Assembly: GCA_002682825.1 (NCBI GenBank)
Contig: NOKP01000031.1
Coordinates: 310,001 to 374,000 of the forward strand
Reading direction: 5' to 3'
Length of the DNA: 64,000 nucleotides
DNA from: Neonectria sp. B-13
Lineage: Eukaryota > Ascomycota > Sordariomycetes > Hypocreales > Nectriaceae
The position numbers and the translations under genes were made by a program. Below, piece by piece: positions 11,739 through 20,639 of the stretch; within the stretch, counting starts at the first letter, position 1; each line of letters starts with the position of its first letter. The notes under the pieces were generated by a model. It saw nothing but the letters and a program-made list of their open reading frames with translations. It searched no databases and was not told the DNA's origin.

Positions 11739-12683
11739 TTAAATTACATTCTTCAGTTGCTGCGAAGACATAAACCGCCTGAGGTTATCCGCGATCAAGC
11801 CCTCGGAGCCCTGAGGCCGTCCTCCAGCCGCATGGGGCGAGATGACCACGTTGGGGGCCTTCCAAAGCCGGCTCGCCTCAGACAAAGGCTCAACCTCAAA
11901 GACGTCGAGAGCCGCGCCGCCAATCTCGCGCTTCTCCAGGGCGTCGGCCAGGGCCTCCTCGTCGATGGCGGTGCCGCGGCCCACGTTGACGACCCAGGCG
12001 TGCTTCGGCAGCAGCTTGAGGCGCTCGGCGTTGAGGGCGTGGTGCGTCGAGTCGGACCCGGGCAGGATCATGACCAGGGCGTCCGTCTCGGCGAGCAGCT
12101 CCGGCAGCTTGTCCTCGCCGTAGATCTGGATGCCGTTCCGCACGCCGGCCGCGCGCGCCACGCCCCGGACCTCGGCGCCGAGCCCGACCAGGTGCGGGGT
12201 GAGGGCCTTTGCGATGTTGCCGAAGCCCCAGACCAGCACGCGGGCGTCGCGCAGCGTCGTGAAGGCGCCCGCTGGCCGGTCGGGCTGCGGGCCGCCGAGG
12301 TGCGCCGGCCACTTGGACTGCAGCTGATAATCGCGCATCTCGTAGAAGCGCCGCGCCGCCGTCAGCAGCAGGCCCAGCGTGTGCTCGGCGACGGTGTGGT
12401 CGTGCAGTCCGGAGCCGGTCGTCACGGCGATCTTGGACGTGTCGAAGCCCGCGCCGAGAACGTCGTTGGGGCCCGCGGCCAGCGACTGGATCCAGCGGAG
12501 GTTCTTCAGGCGGCTGGCGGCATCCTTGAGGTTGTCGGCGCTGTTGGTCCACGTCACGAGGATCTCGGCGTCGACGTGCTCCTCAGGGATGGGCGCCTTG
12601 ACGTCGTACGGCTGGAGGGCGACGGAGAAGCCGTCGAAGCTCGCGACGTCGAGCTTGAGCGAGGTAGGGTAGAGCAACTTCAT
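11739..12683 (-). CDS. D-isomer-specific 2-hydroxyacid dehydrogenase
   Basis: 314 aa, intronless. The start at 12683 (MKLLYPTS) is preferred over an in-frame upstream ATG at 12962, because the extra 93 residues are low-complexity, unlike the family, and cover the likely promoter. The protein is a cytosolic NAD(P)H-dependent 2-ketoacid reductase / 2-hydroxyacid dehydrogenase. Visible are the Rossmann turn VWGFGNIAKAL (G153, G155; the third glycine is Ala, as in part of the family), the catalytic Arg in VVNVGRGTAID (R236), Glu in VFEVEP (E265) and His in SPHAAG (H284). The length is typical. The exact acid (glyoxylate, hydroxypyruvate, phenylpyruvate or other) is not determinable. It lies downstream of, and in the same direction as, the PhzF-like gene, 439 bp apart. 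Confidence 0.93.
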   Translation of the reverse strand: MKLLYPTSLKLDVASFDGFSVALQPYDVKAPIPEEHVDAEILVTWTNSADNLKDAASRLKNLRWIQSLAAGPNDVLGAGFDTSKIAVTTGSGLHDHTVAEHTLGLLLTAARRFYEMRDYQLQSKWPAHLGGPQPDRPAGAFTTLRDARVLVWGFGNIAKALTPHLVGLGAEVRGVARAAGVRNGIQIYGEDKLPELLAETDALVMILPGSDSTHHALNAERLKLLPKHAWVVNVGRGTAIDEEALADALEKREIGGAALDVFEVEPLSEASRLWKAPNVVISPHAAGGRPQGSEGLIADNLRRFMSSQQLKNVI

Positions 12684-13122
12684 TGTCGGTGATTTCAGAC
12701 GCGAGAATTGAGTGAAGAGGGGAAGATGTGAGAGAGAAAGACGTGAAAGGTGCTGCCAGGCGAAGTTGTTTGCAGCATTCTCTCCCTCCAGGACCAAGCC
12801 CTCGGGATATATGCCCCCGGGCTGCAAGTCGGCTACCGGCGCGCAACAGCGGAAAAGCCGGAGAGAAGGCCGCGCCCCAAAGAGACCAATTGCACCAAAG
12901 GCTTTGCCATTGTGTGATGCCACCGACGCCGGAGGTCTCCACCGTGGGGGGGGAAGACGCACTTTGGGGGGAAGATTTGTTGTTTAGTGGAGATGGCGAT
13001 TTGGAGATCGAGCTTGACCCCAACCATTAGAGATGCACTGTTGGGGGTGTCACCGTGTGACGGATGGTTGATTTGCAGCTTCATTCAACTCGTAATACTG
13101 AACTTGAGTCCTGAGAACGCCA
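12684..13122. promoter_or_regulatory. Probable promoter of the D-2-hydroxyacid dehydrogenase gene
   Basis: 439 bp between two co-oriented minus-strand genes. A TATA-like GATATATG lies at about 12805-12812, roughly 120 bp before the start codon at 12683. A G-rich tract (CCGTGGGGGGGGAAGACG) is at about 12940-12958. No gene is supported here. Confidence 0.4.
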
Positions 13123-14166
13123 TCAAAACACTGTCGAGGCTCCTGGAGCCATGATAGTACCCTCAGAAACCCTCACTCCGGTCCCAGAAATGTCCACCAC
13201 TACGTCCTCCACTCCAGAGTCATTGCGCGACTCTGACAACTCCACCCGGATGCCACAATGCCTCCCGACTTGATGACCTTGCCACACCTCAATAGTTGCA
13301 CGACCCTGCTCAAGGTCCAAGTGACCCTCCTGGTGCAAAAGCACTGAAAGTGGCCCTGCTGCACTCCCCGTCGCAGGGTCCTCGGACGACATCCCCAGAC
13401 TGAAGAACCTCGCGCGATAAGCATTTTTGGCCGCATTTCCAGACTCAAGTTCATCTTTGGCGAACAGATAAATCCCATGAGCGCGCTCGTCGACTAGTCT
13501 GAGCTGTGGAAGCAGTTTATCTTTTTGGACCGTCGCTTGTTCCAGGGCAGCGATGGACGCCACTGGGACGAGCAGATGGTAAGTGGTCGCTGTCGACATC
13601 ACACGAGGGTGCAACGTCTGGATGGCCTCGCCACCATCCCCAGAGAGACGTCCCACGTCTTCTACTCGAATTCCCATGCTTGCAGCAAGCGACGCGAGGT
13701 CTGGGTGCTGCGCATGGGATTTCGGCGCCGCCTGCGTGATGGAGACGTAGAAATCTGGAGGTTGCGACGCAGCCGTCTTAAAACGGCGGATCCTGACGGG
13801 AGTAACCGAGCCTCCGAGTTCCTGAGAAAACACAAACTCCTCCCCGTCGCCAGTATCTCTCGTAGCCTGCGCTTTTGAGAAATCAAGGAAGCCACCCTGC
13901 GCCAAAAACCACCACGCACCCAGGATGTTGTGGCCGACCCCAAAAACCTCTCTTCCGACGGGGAGAAAGGAGCGCAGCTTGTAAGTTGCGCCTGGCAATG
14001 TTGGACGGGAGAAGAAGGTCGTTTCCGAGAGGTTAAACTGGCGCGAGATGAGTTTCATCTGCGCCTCGCTGAGCAGGCCTTCCAAATCATTCACCACGGC
14101 GAGGGGGTTTCCTTTGTAAGGTGTCTTGGAGAAGACATCGACGACTGAGAACTGAAGTGATGTCAT
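13123..14166 (-). CDS. PhzF-family isomerase-like protein
   Basis: 347 aa, intronless. The start at 14166 (MTSLQFSVVDVF) fits the family, whose proteins begin with this strand. The in-frame ATG at 14250 would add 28 residues across the promoter. PhzF proteins have a duplicated diaminopimelate-epimerase fold and catalyse proton shifts. Seen here are YKGNPLAVV near the N-terminus, the catalytic acid in NLSETTF (E48), and the second-half glycine turn SSEDPATGSAAGPL that binds the substrate carboxylate. The length is a little above the usual 260-300 aa because of an insertion around residues 130-200. Phenazine synthesis is not implied, as most fungal members have unknown substrates. A TATA box lies about 105 bp upstream. 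Confidence 0.92.
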   Translation of the reverse strand: MTSLQFSVVDVFSKTPYKGNPLAVVNDLEGLLSEAQMKLISRQFNLSETTFFSRPTLPGATYKLRSFLPVGREVFGVGHNILGAWWFLAQGGFLDFSKAQATRDTGDGEEFVFSQELGGSVTPVRIRRFKTAASQPPDFYVSITQAAPKSHAQHPDLASLAASMGIRVEDVGRLSGDGGEAIQTLHPRVMSTATTYHLLVPVASIAALEQATVQKDKLLPQLRLVDERAHGIYLFAKDELESGNAAKNAYRARFFSLGMSSEDPATGSAAGPLSVLLHQEGHLDLEQGRATIEVWQGHQVGRHCGIRVELSESRNDSGVEDVVVDISGTGVRVSEGTIMAPGASTVF

Positions 14167-14269
14167 TGTGCGAGCGAAAGTTTCGACAGCGATGGATTGC
14201 GGGAGAGAATGGTAATTGAACAAAGAACAAAGAACCACCAAATGCAACAATGAAAGGCCCTATAATAGG

Positions 14270-14277
14270 TATTTATA
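14270..14277 (-). promoter_or_regulatory. TATA box of the PhzF-like gene
   Basis: On the minus strand the sequence reads TATAAATA, 104-111 bp before the start codon at 14166, in a GC-flanked context. This spacing is normal for a fungal core promoter. Confidence 0.5.
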
Positions 14278-14505
14278 CCCCCTAGACACCACTGATAAAA
14301 TGCTGAACATGATGCTTGACAAAGGCTGTGATTTTTCAGCAGAGTAAGCTTCAGCAGAGTTCCTCCGAAGCTCTTGGCAGGTTGGTCAGCGACACCTCAC
14401 GCCCTACCAAAGACAAGGACGTGGTCATACAAATGTCGAACGAGGCGGCTAATTCAGGTACCTCGCACTTGGTCTCCGATATTTGCAAATCTTTGCATCC
14501 CCCTC

Positions 14506-14594
14506 GGTTTATTAGTCTAGTGGTCAGGACGTTGGATTTTGATAACCCATCAAAATTTCTTCCAAAGACACCAGTTCGAACCTGGTATAGACCT
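14506..14594 (+). tRNA. tRNA-Gln(UUG): tRNA-Gln (anticodon UUG) with a 17-nt intron
   Basis: Folds as a complete cloverleaf. The acceptor stem GGTTTAT (14506-14512) pairs with ATAGACC (14587-14593), one G-U. The D stem is GTCT/GGAC, the anticodon stem TTGGA (14532-14536) / TCCAA (14561-14565), the T stem ACCAG/CTGGT with loop TTCGAAC, and the discriminator base is T14594. The anticodon is TTG (14539-14541). A 17-nt intron occupies 14543-14559, right after position 37 as in eukaryotic nuclear tRNAs. Intron bases 14550-14556 (TCAAAAT) are the exact complement of 14536-14542, which covers the anticodon, giving the usual pre-tRNA structure for the splicing endonuclease. A T-run follows. Read purely from sequence; no tRNA scan was run. 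Confidence 0.93.
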
Positions 14595-14595
14595 C

Positions 14596-14602
14596 TTTTT
14601 TT
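14596..14602 (+). terminator. RNA polymerase III terminator of tRNA-Gln
   Basis: Run of seven T residues starting two bases after the tRNA 3' end, the standard Pol III stop. Confidence 0.85.
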
Positions 14603-17600
14603 GCTCTCTAACAATTGACACCCAGCATAATTGACTGGCTCTGCCAAAATATTTCAAACGTAGACATACTTTAGTGACGATGGTTTGCAGCTGACCTGAA
14701 CGGGCTCGAATGGCGAGCACTTACGAAATGACGTATCAATGATCCACGGTGTTGGAACCAAGCATGTCGGAGAATAAGTGAAGCGTCCCACATGGAGCCA
14801 AAGAACTTCGCCGAATGTGCTACAGATACTTGCTCTTCACATGCGACGAGATTCGAGAGTGTAGTAGACTGATTATTTTATTAAACATGATACATTTTCT
14901 CAGAGCGAAGTCAAGGTATGTGCTTGAAAATTCATTAACATTAAATCGAATTGTTTCGGATCTAGTGATTTTCGGTTCTCGAAGGAGCCGAACGGGATTC
15001 ATCTGCTACGTGACTAGTCCAGTATGGATTTGCGTTGAGTATGTACGTTTAATGGAAAGGAAATGCCCGTGGCCTCTGCAAGAGGCAGTTCAGGGCCGTC
15101 TCGCCGGGATCGCTCGGAATGGGAACGAATCTTACGCAGAAGCGGGATGTCGCGTGTGTGCTACGCTCACTGAGTAGCTTAGTGACGGAGTATGAAATGC
15201 CTTCTCGGAAATTTTCCGAAGTCCTCTGATCCATCAATTGGTAGAGGAGCTGAGTCTATATTTCAGTGGTCACTGACGGTGAGTGTTTCCTCTGTCAAGG
15301 CATGTCTGAATGCCAAATCACTGTTTCGTGATGGTTGAGTTTGTTCTCTGGCCAAGAACTTGAGCAGTCGGATGTGAAGGAATCATGTGCCTCTTTAGTT
15401 AAAAAACCGCAATGACACTCTCTAACATGACTCACGTTGGGATCACAAGTCCAAACATCCGATTCAGTGATGGATTGATCATAGGAGGCTTTCCCATAGC
15501 CCAGCAGGTTTGCCTTTAACGTTCTTGCAATTCCGGTTATGGCAACCGACTGCAAGAGGTCCTTCATCTTGGTAAAGCTCATGGTTACATTGAAACGGCA
15601 TTCTATATTTGGTTCGGCCATTGAAGAACTACGGTTGTTTAAAAACTGGATTAGAGGAGAATCTCTCACACTGGGGGGTCTCTGTTAGAGCAATAAAGTC
15701 GGAGAGAATCTGGATTTAGACTGGAACACTACGCATATTTGAGATATCAGTCAGTAAATCAATCAATCAGATCAGATACAAGTCGGCAACCATCAGTTCA
15801 GTTCAAATTTAGGCCCAGACTTGATTGACTGATGTGAACGCAGTGCTGGCTAACACTCCAAGCTGCTATACTGCTGATAAAGCCCTGTCCCCACCCGCCG
15901 GTCTCTGATATCGTCATCCTCGATAGCTATACAGCATTTCTCTAGCACTGTCCATTGCTTACGCTTCGGAGTGCGCTGTTAGTGGTGTTCAATGGCGGCT
16001 CTCCTCGGAACTCAGCCTACTTACAGCAACATCTTCATTTGCTCTTGACATTATCGATAGTATCGGAAGACTCGACTTCACCCATTGTCTCTTCGCTTCT
16101 GTGTGAGTCTTGAAACAAACCAGCGGAGTTATGGAGGAGGCAGCGATTGTTCAATCCACGAGTCAGATAGTAAAATAAAGCGTAGGAAAGAGATACGAGG
16201 ACAGAAAAGCGAGAAGTGTGATATGTCTTCTGTTTTATGGGCGAGCTAAATGGCGCAAATTTACGACGACCAGTAGCAAGAAACATCTCGGTATACCAAA
16301 GAAGTGTGGCCCGAAGCACATGTGATATCACTGGAAACTTGACGTGGCATTCGATGACGTGTTGGCAGCCGTTCATTGATTGTGGCACTTGGTATTGGCA
16401 GATGCTATGTTAGCTCTGTGGGGTCAAATGGGTTTGCCGCGAATAGGGCTGATTAGAGCACTTGACTGGCAGCCGTTGTGGGTGTAGTGACTGTTCAACA
16501 GTGTGGCTCATATGCCATCACTAGCCAATGGAGACATGGCACGTACTGGTTGTATTTGATATGGGTGCGTTGAATTAGATGACGTGGTAAATGGACTAGA
16601 ATAGAGATTAGCCATCTGCAAGTAAGAAACAACAATGATTTATCAAGTTGAGCGCAGCCCCCCATCCCTCTATATGTTGTATAAGAAGACCGGAAAGATA
16701 TTCATACTATATAAGCGTCAATAACTACTTTGGTGTTGGCCAAAGCCACCTCTCGACTCCCACCTTGTAGTTACGGGTTTTCAAGCCGGATCCTAATGTT
16801 TTTGCGACCTGCACCATCTTTAATTCAAGGCTGACGATTATATAGCACAGCAGAATGTGTAGGGCCAACGACGACAAGCTTTTCACTATCCCCAGCCCTC
16901 ACAGTGCTAAGGATTCGTCGCACAAAGGAGGTGAGGAAAAGAAATATGGAAAATGTGGAGGGGACTGGCCTCCTATGGGTGGAGATAGGGACCGAATAGA
17001 GAGGACTATTTTGCTACATTCAGACCTGCAGAGACATCATTAATGGGTACAGTGTGAAGATCGAGGAACGATCTCAATCCGCAGTCTTTGGCCAGTTTTT
17101 TGTTTTTGGAAATAGGGGTCCGTTTTACGATATACTACGGAGAATGCCTTTGCAGAGAACAGCGCAGAAAGAGGCGAACAAGTAGTCACAATGAGAGCCT
17201 TATAAATAACGCCTCTGTTGTATCCAGGCGGACGCGGCCGAAGTCCTTTTGCACTACGAAACAATGGACCAGCTCTACTGTACCGTCCCAAACCACATCC
17301 TAGGAATGCTACACCGTAGAGGAATAAGTAACCTTGAAACGGAATACACGTAAAGTTTCCACGAGTTCCAGGTAGCTCAAGATCCTATAGATCATGATTA
17401 TGACGAAAATCAATTTCAATCGCGAAATGCAACAACTTCATCATGACGAAACTGATGTGCATGAAGAAACCACCGGTTTACATCTCACATAGCCCTAGAT
17501 CCATCTCAGGCCAGTCAAAGCTCTGCCCCCTTAGGCAGCATCGCAGACGCAGGTTTCCCTAACTGCCCGGCCACAAACAGGTCAGGTTCTTAGACACGGG

Positions 17601-19073
17601 AAAGGCTAGTCGGTACCTAAATTCGGGACGTTGTTCCAGATCTGGGTCCCTCACCCCTCCAGGCACCTTAGCCCAAAGCTCAGCCCGGCTTAGGATCCTC
17701 AGCCAGAGCGAAGCAACAGCTCAGCTTGGAGCAGTGGGAGCTCAGCTCTAGAAACGGAAATGGCTTTAGTGTGCTTGAGTTTCGTCTCCGAGTATAGTGA
17801 TATTTAGGAAGGTTGCCTCTACTCTATCTAGCTACATGAATCCACCGTCACCGCTAGGGTGCATGGATTTTCGGTGCATAGGTATGTGAGATACAACCGA
17901 AAGCTAGAGAAGACCTCGAAGACCACATTGGCAGAAGCGGCATGCGATGCTTAGATTATACCGATTGCTAAGGATGAATGGGTATTTCAGAGTGATGTTT
18001 TATTTTGCCGAGCGAGTGGACAATTTTAATAATCATACAGTCGACGTGATGGCGTGATTGCCATTTTTAATGTTGACGAGTTGGTTCAGTGTCTCGGACG
18101 ACACGTTCTGCCTCAACAATGTGATCTTTTCCCTCACGAAGTGAATGGGGAGGCAGGAGATGGGCATCTTCCTCCACCACTATTACGTTTCCAACATCTA
18201 CAGACCCGGACCTAAAGGCTGTAGGGTTTTAGTCCTTTTCCCACTACACGAAAATGCCTTCGGCCTTGTCAAGATGATCACAAGTTAAGTTATTGTCCCT
18301 CTAGATGAGATAGCAACAATCTCTCAAGGCCTCCATCGAGTTCTTAGTATGGAAATGCCCGTTTCAACTCACACCCAAGCCGAGAATCTAGAAAGCGGCA
18401 AACTGTTTGAAGTCCAGTTCAAGCTCACCATTCTGCAACATCTCACCTTGGAGGGCTGCCGCCACGACGCAGAAGCAAGCAGCATGCGCGCACGAACCAT
18501 TGCCACCGCCTATGGGAGATCTTCTCTCTTTGGAAATTTATATCTGCAAACACTCAAATAGTTTATTGCCGCAATCGAGTGCCTCTATGATCCTACCATG
18601 CATGGTCTGCCAATAGAGAATGCTTGTCTCTGGTCACGAGGGCCAACCGCCCTTGCAGGCGCCACAGCGCTAAAGTTGAACTATCAAGCGGATTGTAGCT
18701 TCAGCTGTTTCATGTTGTCGAGGGCCGGCTGGGGTAACGGCAATTTCTTCCCGAACGCCACCCAAGTGGGAGCTGAGTCCTCAATCGCATATGCAGTGTG
18801 TCTCGCTTAAGGGCGAGCCGACCCGTCTGTTGGACGTTATTCAGCTCAGCTGAAATATTACCGATAGCTCATTGGTGCCCAGCTCCCATGGACGCATATC
18901 AACGCCCGCCAGGTAAAACGAGCAAGGACCGAGGGCTGGATCGTACATAGAAATTTCCATCATCTTCTTCCTCCTTGTCCCTCGCCCATTTCTTTCCCCC
19001 TTCGTCTATTCCAAAAGCCCGTCGAACACCAAGTCTTCTTCTCATAACACAATACTACACCAACGCAGATACA
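14603..19073. other. 4.5-kb gene desert
   Basis: No supported protein gene on either strand. Open frames are short, lack family text and do not splice into anything longer (for example minus frames at 15295-15669 and 16035-16388). Composition is AT-leaning with mixed segments. 15740-15840 has TCAATCAATC-type short repeats. 17500-17760 is more GC-rich but has no coding pattern. It is probably decayed repeat or regulatory spacer. The last ~100 bp (pyrimidine-rich CTTCTTCCTCC around 18963) is the leader of the CFEM gene. Confidence 0.5.
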
Positions 19074-19668
19074 ATGAAGGTCTCCAGGCTTGCCATTGTA
19101 CTAGCAGTTAACATCCTCGGCGTCGCTGCTTTGGACACCCTCGCTGGTTATACTGCAGACATCCCGAAATGTGCGTACTCGGAATTCAAGAAGGCGATGG
19201 AGTCGGAGAACTGCGAAGTTAGCGACGTGGATTCCAGCAGCTTTGAGTGTCTTTGTAAACATTCTAGCGCCATTGCGATTGCAGTCGCCAAGGGCGTCAA
19301 TGACGCCCAATGCTCCGCCGGTAAGCTCTCCTTTACCTTTGCCATTGACGCGTCACTGTACCTGGTGGAACGGGGCTAACAGGACACCAGACTTTGCGCA
19401 AGCTATGGGATCCGCGTGCGGCATTTGGATGGTAGAAGGCTCAACGGCTTCTGAGCTCGCACAGGCAACCAGTCTGCTGGGCGAAGAGCTCAGTGGAAAC
19501 AGCCCTTCAACTGCCTCTGACTCGTCTGCGACTGCCGCCGGGTCCTCGTCAGGCACTGCTACTGCTGCAGCATCTTCATCCACCAATGCCGCCGCTATTC
19601 CGACGGCAGGCTCTAATGCCGCAGGTTTTCTTAGTGGTGTGGCAGCCTTAGCAGCGTTGTTGCTGTGA
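19074..19668 (+). CDS. CFEM-domain, probably GPI-anchored cell-surface protein
   Basis: 174 aa, two exons: 19074-19320 and 19391-19668. The intron has GTAAGC and a CTAAC branch point. I chose the acceptor at 19390, not 19382, because it keeps the frame (AQCSADFAQAMGSACG). A signal peptide covers residues 1-19. The CFEM-like domain follows: IPKCAYSEF, then ENC, then D53 with SSSFECLC, then AQC and SAC, giving cysteines 33, 47, 59, 61, 80 and 92. Canonical CFEM has eight cysteines in PxCAxxC...DxxCxC spacing. The second Cys and one of the later ones are missing here, but the haem-ligand type Asp before CxC is kept. A Ser/Ala/Thr-rich stalk and a hydrophobic C-terminus (VAALAALLL) indicate a GPI signal. 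CFEM proteins bind haem or act in surface interaction. Which applies here is unknown. Confidence 0.85.
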
Positions 19669-20639
19669 ACACTGGCAGACCATGACTATTGGTAGAGGGC
19701 AAGGACATGCATGGGCGGAAGTGAACGGAACTGCCTACGTGAATAAAGCTGTGCTTGTTAGGAGCTTGGACGTCTGGCGTCACTGGCATCCTCCTACGCG
19801 TCCCAGGTGTTCCACAAAATTGACGTTGCACTTTGCTCCCATCGGTTCAATCATTTACATCTCAGTTGTGGTACTTGCCTTATAAGTCGCATTTGTTGCG
19901 CAGTTTTCATCATATTTATCTGTAAAACGAACCGTTTAAGGAGAGAGAGTTTATGAGCTTGAATTGTATAAAAAGGAAGTCGATGGTAGGAAGGCTTACC
20001 AGTAACGTGTTGGTTGCTCTTGATGTCTAGGGCCTAAGGTACTATTGATAGTTCGTTGGCTGGGCGTGATATAAGCTTATGTATAAAAGATGAGGCATGA
20101 ATAACTGATACTATTAGTGCTATGGTACTAGTCATTTTAAGGGTGGTTCTGTTGTTGCTACACAGGCTCTTAACAACGTACCTAACATAAAGCTGTCTGT
20201 TGAGTTAAGTCAAGTGTATGGCATAGATAAATAGCAGGTGACTCATAGGCATTAATACAATGGAAATAGAGTCAAAGAGTAGATAAGTAAGTAAGTGCGC
20301 CTTTATAGTATTATAGATAGGATTGAAATTAGTTTTACTATTTACTAGAGGGTAGAGCTGAAGATTAATAGAAAGTTTGTTTAAACCAGAGGATTAAAGC
20401 CTGGGCTATATACAATTTAATTATTAGCTAGAACAATTCTATTTAGGTTAGTATTAAACTGAATACATGGCTTTCGCAAATTCGTTTCGATTCACACAGC
20501 CCAAGATACCCCGTTTCGAAGAGAGGGGAACCTACTAGTCAACCGCGAGTACCTGTCTCACCTGGAACAAGTCGAAAGAAGGAATATTTGAGCGCAAGGG
20601 AGAATACTTCAAGATTCCTCCATATTCATGATTGGTCGC
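19669..20639. other. Intergenic, contains an AT-rich CpG-poor island
   Basis: About 1 kb without a gene. From about 20040 to 20460 the sequence is markedly AT-rich, TA-rich and almost free of CG dinucleotides (for example runs like TATAGTATTATAGATAGG), unlike the flanking genes. This is what RIP leaves in old repeats, but I cannot name an element. Confidence 0.55.

Noticed and set aside
11721..12692. 323-codon plus-strand frame opposite the D-2-hydroxyacid dehydrogenase
   Set aside because: Antisense shadow of a GC-rich coding region. Arg/Gly/Leu-rich text with no family pattern.
12684..12962. N-terminal extension of the D-2-hydroxyacid dehydrogenase from an upstream ATG
   Set aside because: Would add 93 unconserved residues over the promoter; the family starts at MKLLYPTS.
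15295..15669. 124-codon minus-strand frame with several cysteines in the gene desert
   Set aside because: No signal peptide, no recognised spacing of cysteines, AT-rich surroundings and no splice extension.
16035..16388. 117-codon minus-strand frame in the gene desert
   Set aside because: No domain pattern and no plausible promoter or splice partner.
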